The position numbers and the translations under genes were made by a program. Of a stretch of 64,000 bases of DNA, positions 18,762 through 27,117 are shown piece by piece (the stretch's first letter is position 1; each line of letters starts with the position of its first letter). A model generated the notes under the pieces. It saw nothing but the letters and a program-made list of their open reading frames with translations. It did not search any database and was not told where the DNA came from. Source of the stretch: Jeotgalibacillus alimentarius (GTDB taxonomy: Bacteria > Bacillota > Bacilli > Bacillales > Jeotgalibacillaceae); assembly GCF_000829445.1 (NCBI RefSeq), contig NZ_JXRQ01000016.1, positions 102,551 to 166,550 of the forward strand, written 5' to 3'.

Positions 18762-19739
18762 TTACTGAACAGTTTCAGGGACGTCGATCTCACCTGAAAT
18801 AATTTTCTTGCGGGTATCCATCATCAGTGCCTGGCCGGTAGCATCAAGCTGTATCAGCCTTATCTCAGCGAGTCCGACGCCGTCTTCTGCGAGCCCAAGA
18901 TTATAAAGATCAGCAGAAAGTTTTTCTTCAGTTAATTCCTGAACCATATTAAAAACAGAAGTGTTAATATTTTTCACCATGGATGTGACAACAGATTGTT
19001 CAGCTGTATAAAACTGATCAGTATCAACCCCGGCTGTATAAATGCCATTTTCCTGTGCTTCAAGGATCGCACCTGTACCTGTATAGCCTGCTGCCGGGTA
19101 GATGAAGTCCGCGCCTTGTTCAATCTGCCTGCTGGCAATTGTCCGGCCAAGATCTGCATCACCAAAGTCACCTGCGTAATCTGAAATGATCTGAATATCC
19201 GGGTTAGCCATCTCAGCACCTGCACGGAATCCGGCTTCAAACCGTTCAATCGTCGGAGCCTCAACACCCCCGATAAATCCTATAACCCCTGATTCAGAAG
19301 TAAGTGCAGCAAGCGTGCCGATGAGATAACTGCCTTCATGATCTTTGAATGTCATTGAAATAATATTGTCTGCTTCAGACACGCCATCGATCAGTACATA
19401 TTGCTGATCAGGAAAATCGGCTGCCGTCTGTTCAAGTGCTTCCTGGACTGAAAAACCCAGTCCGATAATCAGGTCATAATCCTGAGCGGATAATTCCTGA
19501 AGATGCTCCTCATAATTTCCTTCAGGGGCTTCACGATAATCAAACAGGATATTTAATTCATCCCGTGCACGGACTAGCCCTTCAAAGGCACCATCATTAA
19601 AAGAACCGTCTCCAAGACCGGTATCTGATAATAAAATGCCGACTTTAGCGGCAAACGCTGTTTCACTTTGCTCCTGTCCTGAACAGCCTGATATGAGAGC
19701 AGTCAGCATCAGAACAGCAATACATAACATTTTTTTCAT
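18762..19739 (-). CDS. BMP family (Med-like) substrate-binding lipoprotein
   Basis: A 325-residue lipoprotein with lipobox LISGC (C19) and the periplasmic-binding fold of the BMP/PnrA/Med family ([44 protein letters not shown]). BMP proteins usually bind nucleosides and feed ABC transporters, but no permease or ATPase gene is adjacent. The only partner is the chemoreceptor downstream. B. subtilis Med, a similar protein, affects competence. ATG 19739 follows GGAGGATTTAT. Confidence 0.85.
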   Translation of the reverse strand: MKKMLCIAVLMLTALISGCSGQEQSETAFAAKVGILLSDTGLGDGSFNDGAFEGLVRARDELNILFDYREAPEGNYEEHLQELSAQDYDLIIGLGFSVQEALEQTAADFPDQQYVLIDGVSEADNIISMTFKDHEGSYLIGTLAALTSESGVIGFIGGVEAPTIERFEAGFRAGAEMANPDIQIISDYAGDFGDADLGRTIASRQIEQGADFIYPAAGYTGTGAILEAQENGIYTAGVDTDQFYTAEQSVVTSMVKNINTSVFNMVQELTEEKLSADLYNLGLAEDGVGLAEIRLIQLDATGQALMMDTRKKIISGEIDVPETVQ

Positions 19740-19822
19740 ATAAATCCTCCACTCGATAGAATAAATCATGCAGTCTGAAGCATTGATGTCAGACCTCTTA
19801 TGAACACACTATTACTATCGAC

Positions 19823-19860
19823 AAAAAACCCCTCACTTTAAATAAAAGTAAGGGGTTTTA
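19823..19860 (-). terminator. Terminator of the thioesterase gene
   Basis: AAAACCCCT-C-ACTTT and AAAGT-A-AGGGGTTTT form a near-perfect hairpin; on the minus strand GGGGTTTTTTGTCG follows. Confidence 0.88.
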
Positions 19861-19889
19861 ATAAGAAAACTTTGAATAAATTTGTCAGA

Positions 19890-20396
19890 TTATTCAATCG
19901 GTTTCGGTGTGAAAAATTGAGCGAGCTCCTGGCTGTGTTTCTTTCTTGCCTTACGGTGTTCAGCTCGATTTTCCGCTGTTTCGTTCAGCCATTTTTCTTC
20001 TTCTGTTTCAGGGATAACATCCTGAACAGGAATTGGCTTGCCATTATTGTCGATTGCCACAAACGTTAAGAAAGAAATGGCTGCTACTGACTGATCACCG
20101 GACAGCAAATTTTCGGTTGTGACTCTAACAAAAACTTCCATTGAACTCTTGCCCGTGTAGGACACAAACGATTCAAGTGTCACTGCGTCACCAACCCGGA
20201 TCGGTTTCAAAAAGTCTACTGAATCAGTAGAAGCTGTAACAACTAATGACCGTGAATGCTTTGTAGCCGCAATTGAAGCTACATTATCAATATAGGCCAT
20301 CAGCTGGCCGCCAAACAATGTTCCGTGATGATTTGTATCAGGCGGAAGGACGTGACTTGTCTGAATGGTTCTGCTTTCTTTCATTGTTTTTCCCAT
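19890..20396 (-). CDS. Hotdog-fold acyl-CoA thioesterase, YkhA-like
   Basis: A 168-residue cytosolic acyl-CoA hydrolase. The conserved region HHGTLFGGQLMAYIDNVASIAATKHS is the typical BFIT/BACH hotdog signature, with the catalytic aspartate in the helix. The C-terminal tail is charged (RAEHRKARKKHSQE). The start ATG 20396 has GAGGAGCTG upstream. Confidence 0.9.
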   Translation of the reverse strand: MGKTMKESRTIQTSHVLPPDTNHHGTLFGGQLMAYIDNVASIAATKHSRSLVVTASTDSVDFLKPIRVGDAVTLESFVSYTGKSSMEVFVRVTTENLLSGDQSVAAISFLTFVAIDNNGKPIPVQDVIPETEEEKWLNETAENRAEHRKARKKHSQELAQFFTPKPIE

Positions 20397-20411
20397 GTGA
20401 TCAGCTCCTCT

Positions 20412-20457
20412 AAAAAACCAGACCTCCCGGCTGCATTGCGCAGCAAAGAAGTCTGGT
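20412..20457 (-). terminator. Terminator of the 47-residue membrane protein gene
   Basis: Outer stem CCAGAC / GTCTGG and inner stem GCTGC / GCAGC, followed on the minus strand by a TTTTTT run. Confidence 0.85.
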
Positions 20458-20462
20458 GGTTA

Positions 20463-20606
20463 TTAATATTCGTTATTTTCAGGTCTCGGGTCAATTCTTT
20501 CTGCATCCTTTGAATTTAGAGGAATACGCAAAAAGTACATTAACGCTGCACCTACCAGTCCGATCAGAGCACTGAAACCAAGCAGTACTGAAGTCATATA
20601 AGCCAT
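20463..20606 (-). CDS. 47-residue single-span membrane protein
   Basis: Short gene read from the sequence: ATG at 20606 preceded by AGGAGGCTCCAGCTG, TAA at 20463. The protein has one hydrophobic helix (MTSVLLGFSALIGLVGAALMYFL) and a polar tail ending in RPENNEY. It has its own strong ribosome site and its own terminator, so it is very probably a real gene. The family is not recognised. Confidence 0.75.
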   Translation of the reverse strand: MAYMTSVLLGFSALIGLVGAALMYFLRIPLNSKDAERIDPRPENNEY

Positions 20607-20685
20607 CAGCTGGAGCCTCCTTTCACCGTACAAATAATTGTATCAACAATATTATAAATGAAATCCGGTGATTAGGGAATGTTTT

Positions 20686-21915
20686 TTAAAATGCCCAGTC
20701 GCCATTTCTGAATACAGGTTCTGAAGAGCCGTCTTCTGAGATACCATCAATATCCATTTTGTCTGATCCAATCATGAAATCCACGTGAGTAATACTTGAA
20801 TTCAGACCTTTATTTGCGAGTTCTTCCTGTGAAGCCGTTTTCCCGCCTTCAACACAGAATGCATATGCGCTTCCGATTGCAAGATGGTTTGAAGCATTTT
20901 CATCAAACAGTGTATTGAAGAACAGTACATTAGATTGAGAAATTGGAGATTGATGTGGAACAAGTGCCACTTCTCCAAGACGGTGTGACCCTTCATCCGT
21001 CTCGATCAATTTCTTCAGAATGTCTTCTCCTTCTTCAGCCTGCACATCCGTGATACGGCCATTTTCAAATGTAATCTTGAAGCCGTCAATAATATTTCCG
21101 CCATAGCTTAAAGGCTTCGTATTCGTGACATATCCTGATACACCGTCTTTATGCGGAACGGTGAATACTTCCTCCGTCGGCATATTTGCCATAAATGTGT
21201 GACCTTTTTCATTCACACTTCCTGCACCCGCCCAGATATGGCCTTCAGGCAATTCGATCGTCAGGTCAGTTCCAGGAGCTGTGTAGTGAAGTTTTTTATA
21301 CTTCTTAGCATTCAGATAATCTGCTTTTTCATGCAGCGTTTCGTCATGTTCTTTCCATGCTGCAACTGGGTCCTGCTGATCAACTCTGACCGCTTTGAAA
21401 ATCGCATTCCACAGCTGATCAACCGCTTCGCTTTCTTCAGCGTCAGGGAATACCTTCTTCGCCCAGCCCGTTGAAGGAGCAGCAATGACTGTCCAGCTGA
21501 CTTTATCTGACTGAATATACTGGCGGTACTTTTCAAGTGCCTGTCCGGCAGCTTTCTGGAAGTCAGAAATACGCTCGGAATCCACACCTTTCATCAAGTC
21601 AGGGCTTGCAGATACGATATTCATAAATGCTGCACCTTTTTCAGCTAATGCTTCACGCTCAAGCTTTTTCCATTCAGGAAATTCGCTGAAGGAGTCAGCA
21701 GGTGCCAGTTCATAGCGCATACGGGATACTTCATCGTCAGCCCAGTCTACAAAAACCTGACGCGCGCCGGCTTCATAGGCCTTTTTTGTTACAAGGCGGA
21801 CAAACGGTGCATTCTCAATTGATGCACCTATGTAAAGCAGCTGATCTTTTTGAATATTGACTCCGACTCTGACAGCAAGGTCGGCATACTTTTCAAACAT
21901 TTCTGAGTGACTCAT
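20686..21915 (-). CDS. ampS: Aminopeptidase AmpS/AmpT, M29 family
   Basis: A 409-residue cytosolic metallo-aminopeptidase of the thermophilic-aminopeptidase (M29) family. Conserved segments around the metal ligands are visible: FENGRI, EGSHRLGEVALVPHQSPIS, LFDENASNHLAIGSAYAFC and HVDFMIGSDKMDIDGI. The length matches B. subtilis AmpS (about 410). ATG 21915 has AAAGGGG upstream; a longer frame lacks a site. Confidence 0.92.
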   Translation of the reverse strand: MSHSEMFEKYADLAVRVGVNIQKDQLLYIGASIENAPFVRLVTKKAYEAGARQVFVDWADDEVSRMRYELAPADSFSEFPEWKKLEREALAEKGAAFMNIVSASPDLMKGVDSERISDFQKAAGQALEKYRQYIQSDKVSWTVIAAPSTGWAKKVFPDAEESEAVDQLWNAIFKAVRVDQQDPVAAWKEHDETLHEKADYLNAKKYKKLHYTAPGTDLTIELPEGHIWAGAGSVNEKGHTFMANMPTEEVFTVPHKDGVSGYVTNTKPLSYGGNIIDGFKITFENGRITDVQAEEGEDILKKLIETDEGSHRLGEVALVPHQSPISQSNVLFFNTLFDENASNHLAIGSAYAFCVEGGKTASQEELANKGLNSSITHVDFMIGSDKMDIDGISEDGSSEPVFRNGDWAF

Positions 21916-22033
21916 ATCAAAAACCCCTTTATAAGTAATTAGTTCCACTAAACATTTTAACAGTCAATGAACAAAAATCAAAAAATAACGACAATTACAT
22001 TCTTTTTTCATGATATGTATAAGGAGAAAGTTC

Positions 22034-22060
22034 TAAAGTCGACAGTATTTTTACCGATAT
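22034..22060 (+). promoter_or_regulatory. Sigma-D promoter of motAB
   Basis: TAAA at 22034-22037, 15-nt spacer, ACCGATAT at 22053-22060, against the B. subtilis sigma-D consensus TAAA-N15-GCCGATAT (11 of 12 positions). It lies 44 bases upstream of the motA start. Confidence 0.88.
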
Positions 22061-22103
22061 AGACTATGTAGAGATAGAAATCTAGTGATTGTGGGTGAAT
22101 GTA

Positions 22104-22904
22104 TTGGATCGATCCTCGCTTATTGGCGTCATCTTGGGACTGATTGCAGTTGGTGTTGGTATGGTATTAAAAGGTGTACCTGCTACAGCTCTGTTAAACG
22201 GCCCTGCTTTTATGATTATTATTTTAGGGACAGTGGCAGCAGTAATGATTGCTTTTCCGATGTCGGAATTAAAAAGAGTTCCTAAATTGTTTGGCGTAAT
22301 TTTCAAAGAACCAAAAGGCACTGAAGTCCGTGACGTAATCCAGATGTTTGGTGAGTGGGCGGAACTTGCAAGAAAAGAAGGACTGCTTGCATTGGAATCA
22401 AAAACATCTGAAATTGAAGAACCGTTTTTAAGAAACGGACTTGGACTTGCAATCGATGGTCAGAATGCAGACTATATCAGAGATGTTCTGACAGAAGAAA
22501 TCGATGCAATGGAAGAGCGTCACCTTTCAGGCGCTGCAATTTTTTCTCAGGCTGGTACTTATGCGCCGACGCTTGGTGTTCTGGGTGCTGTAGTAGGTCT
22601 GATTGCTGCGCTTGGTAAAATGAATGACACGACTGCACTTGGAGAAGCCATTGCAGCAGCATTTATCGCAACCCTGCTTGGTATTTTCACCGGGTATGTA
22701 TTATGGCATCCATTTGCCAACAAATTGAAGCGTAAATCAACTAAAGAAGTCATGATCAAACAAATGATGATTGAAGGAATTCTATCCGTTCTCGAAGGTG
22801 AGGCGCCACGGGTAATCGAACAGAAGCTTGCCTCTTATCTGCCTGCGAAAGAGCGAGAGCAGCTGATGTCTGAAGGCGGTGGAAAAGCTGATGAAGAAGC
22901 GTAG
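22104..22904 (+). CDS. motA: Flagellar motor stator MotA
   Basis: Proton-driven stator subunit with four membrane helices (SLIGVILGLIAVGVGMVLKG, GPAFMIIILGTVAAVMIAFP; then TLGVLGAVVGLIAAL and AAFIATLLGIFTGYVLWHPF) and the cytoplasmic loop with charged residues that contact FliG. Start assignment: TTG 22104 gives MDRSSLIGV, aligning with the B. subtilis MotA N-terminus; GTG/TTG codons upstream are in frame. The ribosome site GGGTGA is weak. It overlaps motB. Confidence 0.92.
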   Translation: MDRSSLIGVILGLIAVGVGMVLKGVPATALLNGPAFMIIILGTVAAVMIAFPMSELKRVPKLFGVIFKEPKGTEVRDVIQMFGEWAELARKEGLLALESKTSEIEEPFLRNGLGLAIDGQNADYIRDVLTEEIDAMEERHLSGAAIFSQAGTYAPTLGVLGAVVGLIAALGKMNDTTALGEAIAAAFIATLLGIFTGYVLWHPFANKLKRKSTKEVMIKQMMIEGILSVLEGEAPRVIEQKLASYLPAKEREQLMSEGGGKADEEA

Positions 22905-23721
22905 AAAGAAAAAACATGATGAGCATATGGATGAAAGCTGGCTGATTCCCTATGCTGACATACTGACACTGCTGCTTGCTCTTTTTATTGTAATGTTTGC
23001 AAGCAGTACAGTGGATCAGGCAAAGTTTAACCAGATGTCACAGGTATTTAATGAAATTTTTGGCGGCGGGGAAAATGTCCTCGATTACGCAAGTCTTGTA
23101 GAAACTGATGATACAGAAGATGATATTGATTCTGAAGCCGGTGCTGAAGCAGAAGAAATGACCGAGGAGGAAAGACAGATTCAGGAATTCCTTCAGGAAC
23201 AGTCAGAACGTGAAACGGCAGCTGCCGCTGATATGGAAGAGCTTGAAGAAATCCAGGATCAGATCGAAGAATATATCGGGACAAACAGTCTCGGTGAAAC
23301 GTTTGAAACTGAGCTGACTGACGAAGGCTTGCTGCTAACGATCAGGGATAATGTTCTATTCGCGTCAGGTTCTGCTGATGTGAGATCTGAATACAGCAAC
23401 GTTGCTCAGGACGTGGCAGGGCTGCTTGAATTCGACCCGCCAAGGAATGTGATTATTACCGGTCATACAGACAATGTTCCAATCAGTACTGCATCCTTCG
23501 GTTCGAACTGGGAGCTGAGCGTCATGCGTGCAGTCAACTTTATGAAACTCATTATTGAAAACCCTGACCTGGACCCACGCTGGTTCAGTGCAAAAGGCTT
23601 CGGTGAATTCCAGCCGATTGCATCAAATGATACTGAAGCAGGCCGCTCACAAAACAGACGTGTTGAAGTATTAATTTTACCGCGTGTAACAAGTGACGGA
23701 ACTGTAACGAATACACCTTAA
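22891..23721 (+). CDS. motB: Flagellar motor stator MotB
   Basis: A 276-residue stator partner. Basic N-terminus (KKRRKKKHDEH), one membrane helix with the proton-carrying aspartate D23 (PYADILTLLLALFIVMFASS), an acidic linker (about 70-125) and a peptidoglycan-binding OmpA domain (NVIITGHTDNVPI..., SAKGFGEFQPIASNDTEAGRSQNRRVE). The PYADILTLL motif matches proton-type MotB. The start ATG 22891 lies inside the motA 3' end. Confidence 0.94.
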   Translation: MKKRRKKKHDEHMDESWLIPYADILTLLLALFIVMFASSTVDQAKFNQMSQVFNEIFGGGENVLDYASLVETDDTEDDIDSEAGAEAEEMTEEERQIQEFLQEQSERETAAAADMEELEEIQDQIEEYIGTNSLGETFETELTDEGLLLTIRDNVLFASGSADVRSEYSNVAQDVAGLLEFDPPRNVIITGHTDNVPISTASFGSNWELSVMRAVNFMKLIIENPDLDPRWFSAKGFGEFQPIASNDTEAGRSQNRRVEVLILPRVTSDGTVTNTP

Positions 23722-23748
23722 CTGCCGCTGATTGCGGCAGTTTTTTTG
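23722..23748 (+). terminator. Terminator of motAB
   Basis: CTGCCGC-TGATT-GCGGCAG followed by seven T, directly after motB. Confidence 0.95.
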
Positions 23749-23871
23749 TGCTTATTTTGAGGGGGATTGTTCTAAATCATGTGTAGATTTCTTTTTCTTC
23801 CGTTTAACTTCTTATATGTAGGGAAAAGGACTACAGCTTCCGTATTATACTAATTTTAGGAGGAGATTCTA

Positions 23872-25254
23872 TTGGAGGGATTTATTAATGTCGTTACAAC
23901 GTTTTCTGCCTGGCTTTGGGGAATACCGTTAATAGCTGTTTTACTTTTTTCAGGACTTTATATGACTTTTAAACTCGGTTTTTTTCAATTCAGACATCCG
24001 CTATACATATTTAAACAAACCTTTGGCAGTGTAACGAAGAAACCAAAGGGCAAAGGAACGGTTACACCATTTCAGGCGTTAACGTCCGCTTTATCATCCA
24101 CAATCGGGGCTGCAAACATTGTCGGGGTTCCGGCAGCGATCATGTTTGGTGGGCCGGGTGCAGTTTTCTGGATGTGGGTGATTGCACTTGTCGGTATGTC
24201 ACTGAAATTCTCAGAAAGTGCACTGGCAGTACATTACCGTGAAAAGAATGAAAAAGGCGAGTACGTAGGCGGACCAATGTATTACATGACAAAAGGTCTC
24301 GGTATGAAGTGGCTTGGCATATGGTTTTCATTTGCACTGATGCTAGAATTAATTCCAAGTGTAATGGTGCAGGGGAACTCAGTAGCCAATACAGTGAATG
24401 AGTCCTTTGGTGTTCCTGTACTATGGACAGGAATCATCATCGCCGTTTTAATCGGTATTATTGTTTTTGGCGGTATCAAGAGAATCGGTCAGGTGACGCA
24501 GGTTGTCGTACCGTTTATGGCTTTAATCTACATTGGCGGTGCCCTTGTTATTTTATTTATGAACCTTGGTGCATTACCTGAATTCTTCACGTTAATTTTC
24601 TCGAATGCTTTTTCACCGGCTCCTGTCATTGGCGGCTTTGCCGGGGCAGCACTGGTTGATGTCATCCGATGGGGCTTTGCGAGAGGGCTGTATTCAAATG
24701 AAGCAGGTCTTGGTACAGCACCAATGGCTCACTCAGCTGCTACTACTGATCACCCCGTCAGACAGGCATTCTGGGCTGTATCAGGTATCGTAGTGGACAC
24801 GCTGATCATTTGTACAGCTACAGCATTTGTCGTGCTGTCATCAGGTGTATGGACAGATGAAGGCGCAATGGAAAACAGTAGTGCATTAACAACGATTGCA
24901 TTTGCTGAATACTTTGGTGAATTCGGCAGTATTCTCGTCACAGTCTCGCTTGTATTCTTTGTATTTTCAACTATTCTTGTGGTCATATTCTATGGTGCAA
25001 AGCAGGCAGAGTTCCTGTTCGGTCTGAAAGCGTCATATGCCATTCAGGCAGTGTATCTGATTGCGATTGTATTCGGTGCAGTCGGTGCTGCAGAATTGAT
25101 CTGGAACTTCCTTGATATTATGCTTGCAGCTATTCTTTTACCGAATATCCTGGCGATCTTATTACTCAGCAATAAAGTGAAAGAACTAAAAACAGAGTTT
25201 TTCACTTCAGATAAATATTATTTGAAGGATATTGGTAAAACAAAAGGAAAGTAA
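23872..25254 (+). CDS. Amino acid:sodium symporter, AGCS family (first copy)
   Basis: A 460-residue transporter with about ten membrane helices. AGCS signatures are present: FQALTSALSSTIGAANIVGVPAAI, GGPGAVFWMWVIALVGMSLKFSE, GGPMYYMTKGLG and RGLYSNEAGLGTAPMAHSAA. The family moves alanine, glycine or glutamine with Na+. The start is TTG 23872, since TAGGAGGAGAT lies 6 bases upstream and the following GLWG-type N-terminus fits the family. A second AGCS gene lies 5 kb downstream. Confidence 0.9.
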   Translation: MEGFINVVTTFSAWLWGIPLIAVLLFSGLYMTFKLGFFQFRHPLYIFKQTFGSVTKKPKGKGTVTPFQALTSALSSTIGAANIVGVPAAIMFGGPGAVFWMWVIALVGMSLKFSESALAVHYREKNEKGEYVGGPMYYMTKGLGMKWLGIWFSFALMLELIPSVMVQGNSVANTVNESFGVPVLWTGIIIAVLIGIIVFGGIKRIGQVTQVVVPFMALIYIGGALVILFMNLGALPEFFTLIFSNAFSPAPVIGGFAGAALVDVIRWGFARGLYSNEAGLGTAPMAHSAATTDHPVRQAFWAVSGIVVDTLIICTATAFVVLSSGVWTDEGAMENSSALTTIAFAEYFGEFGSILVTVSLVFFVFSTILVVIFYGAKQAEFLFGLKASYAIQAVYLIAIVFGAVGAAELIWNFLDIMLAAILLPNILAILLLSNKVKELKTEFFTSDKYYLKDIGKTKGK

Positions 25255-25261
25255 CGTGCGC

Positions 25262-25296
25262 ACATCCGTCTATCCGGCGGATGTGTTCTTTTTTAT
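25262..25296 (+). terminator. Terminator after AGCS gene 1
   Basis: CACATCCG / CGGATGTG with a 9-nt loop followed by TTCTTTTTT. Confidence 0.85.
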
Positions 25297-25407
25297 AAAC
25301 ATAAGTTTCTAAACAGTGAATTAAGGATACACAATAGAGTAAGAATGAAAAATGATGTCATAAATAGTTACGAATAGAAGTGAGCGCGGGAAGAGGAGGG
25401 GTTTTGG

Positions 25408-26397
25408 ATGATTAAAGACCTTAATAATATGTGGAAAGCACGAACGTGGATGAAAACGAATGTACCATTTTTATATAGCTGGCATGCCTATGTGGGATAT
25501 GAGCTTGATTTATTCGAAGCGTTCAGACGGCCAGTCAGGGTTGAAGATGTTGCAGATGCTTATGACCTCGAAGAAGAACTGCTTACTCAGTGGGTGGAAG
25601 TCGGAATTGCGTTAAAGCATCTGAAAAAAGATGATAAAAACAGGGTGAAAATCTCAAAAGCCTGGAAGTTACCGGGTTCAAAGAAAGATAGCCCTTCTTC
25701 AGGGGACCTGTTAAAAGAAATGATGGAACTACATATTCCTTCCCTTTTACACTATCCCGAACTGATGAAAGAAAAGAAGAGACAACATTTTGATAATGAA
25801 AAACACGGCTCAACAGTGGCAAAGACGTCCACGCTTCTTGAGATGCTTGCATTCCGGCTGATTAATCAGAATGTGAAAAAGCATCAGACAGACTCGATTC
25901 TCGATATTGGATGCGGTGAAGGCGGGTACCTGCTGAAGCTTGCGAAAAAGCACCCAGATATGAACCTGACAGGTATTGAAATCAATGAAGAAGTAGCAGA
26001 TTCAGCGAAAAAAGCAACAAGTGACTTTGACCGGATTCATATCGTACAGGGAGATATTCATGAATATGAACCTGACCGGAGATTTGATTATGTCATGGTC
26101 AATAATCTATTACACTATATTCAGCCTGAGGAGCGGAAAGACTTCTTCAGTAAGATCAAAAATATTACTGAGAAGGATGGGATCATCACCATTATTTCCC
26201 CTCTGCAAAAAGCTAAATATGGAAAACAGTTTTCAAGTGCATTTAATAGTTTCTTTATGACATTTGATAATTTATACCCGATTCCTTCAGAAGAAGAACT
26301 CCGAAAGATCGCGGAAGAGTGCGGTTTTGAACAGCAAAGTCCTTTCCCCGTTATTCGCGAGGGAGGCTGGTTCTTCATCAAGTGGATTAAGAAGTAA
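25408..26397 (+). CDS. SAM-dependent class I methyltransferase
   Basis: A 329-residue protein with an N-terminal winged-helix-like dimerisation region (about 30-85: EDVADAYDLEEELLTQWVEVG) and a Rossmann methyltransferase core with motif I SILDIGCGEGGYLLKLA, then GIEINEEVADSAKKA and DYVMVNNLLHYIQPEERKDF. The arrangement resembles small-molecule O-methyltransferases. AGAGGAGG precedes the ATG. The substrate is unknown. Confidence 0.85.
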   Translation: MIKDLNNMWKARTWMKTNVPFLYSWHAYVGYELDLFEAFRRPVRVEDVADAYDLEEELLTQWVEVGIALKHLKKDDKNRVKISKAWKLPGSKKDSPSSGDLLKEMMELHIPSLLHYPELMKEKKRQHFDNEKHGSTVAKTSTLLEMLAFRLINQNVKKHQTDSILDIGCGEGGYLLKLAKKHPDMNLTGIEINEEVADSAKKATSDFDRIHIVQGDIHEYEPDRRFDYVMVNNLLHYIQPEERKDFFSKIKNITEKDGIITIISPLQKAKYGKQFSSAFNSFFMTFDNLYPIPSEEELRKIAEECGFEQQSPFPVIREGGWFFIKWIKK

Positions 26398-26400
26398 AAG

Positions 26401-26427
26401 GTTTAATGAGGTAAATATGTGGAATAT
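26401..26427 (+). promoter_or_regulatory. Possible sigma-B promoter of yfkM
   Basis: GTTTAA at 26401-26406 matches the sigma-B -35 exactly; GAATAT at 26422-26427 after 15 nt matches the -10 consensus GGGTAT in 4 of 6. B. subtilis yfkM encodes a general stress protein, which supports the reading. Confidence 0.4.
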
Positions 26428-26461
26428 ATACATTATAGATAAATAAAAGGAGATGTTATAA

Positions 26462-26974
26462 ATGGCTAAAATTGCAGCACTATTAACTGATCAATTTGAA
26501 GATGTAGAATATACAGATCCGGCGGAAGCGTTCAAAAAAGAAGGACACGAGGTCGTGACCATTGAAAAAGAATCAGGAAATACCGTCAAAGGAAAACAGG
26601 GAGAAGCTACAGTAACAATTGACAAGTCTATTGATGACGTGAACCCTTCTGACTTTGATGCGCTATTTATACCAGGCGGTTTCTCACCTGACCTGTTAAG
26701 AGGCGACGAGCGCTTTGTAAAATTCGCTAAGGCGTTCATGGATGGTAACAAGCCGGTACTGACGATTTGTCACGGCCCGCAGTTACTGATTACAGCTAAG
26801 ACACTTGAGGGACGTAAAGCTACAGGCTTTAAATCAATCAAAGTGGATATGGAATATGCAGGTGCAGAATATCATGATGAAGAAGTCGTTGTCTGCGGCA
26901 ACCAGCTGGTAACAAGCAGAGACCCTGACGATATTCCAGCGTTCATCAGAGAATCATTAAAATTAATTTCATAA
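26462..26974 (+). CDS. yfkM: DJ-1/PfpI family stress protein YfkM
   Basis: A 170-residue class I glutamine-amidotransferase-like protein. The nucleophile elbow TICHGPQLL places C103 and H104, and the conserved glutamate is near DQFEDVE. Members act as deglycases or chaperone-like stress proteins. This is general stress protein 18 in B. subtilis. It opens the stretch syntenic with B. subtilis yfkM-yfkA. AAAGGAG precedes the ATG. Confidence 0.9.
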   Translation: MAKIAALLTDQFEDVEYTDPAEAFKKEGHEVVTIEKESGNTVKGKQGEATVTIDKSIDDVNPSDFDALFIPGGFSPDLLRGDERFVKFAKAFMDGNKPVLTICHGPQLLITAKTLEGRKATGFKSIKVDMEYAGAEYHDEEVVVCGNQLVTSRDPDDIPAFIRESLKLIS

Positions 26975-26983
26975 AACAATTTA

Positions 26984-27014
26984 ACTGAGTCCTTAACAGG
27001 GACTCAGTTTTTTT
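26984..27014 (+). terminator. Terminator of yfkM
   Basis: ACTGAGTCC / GGACTCAGT with a short loop followed by TTTTTTT. Confidence 0.95.
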
Positions 27015-27036
27015 GCGAAAAAATTTCGGAGGATTC

Positions 27037-27063
27037 TAAAAACTATGTTCATTAGGTCGATAT
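27037..27063 (+). promoter_or_regulatory. Sigma-D promoter of the chemoreceptor gene at 27.1 kb
   Basis: TAAA (27037-27040), 15-nt spacer, GTCGATAT (27056-27063): 11 of 12 consensus positions, 55 bases before the start codon. Confidence 0.87.
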
Positions 27064-27117
27064 ACATATATAATAGATGTAGTTCTTTGAGATTACATAA
27101 TGAAGGGGGATCGTTTT

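Noticed and set aside
23749..23871. Glycine riboswitch before the first AGCS gene
   Set aside because: The 120 bases show no tandem-aptamer structure or conserved words.
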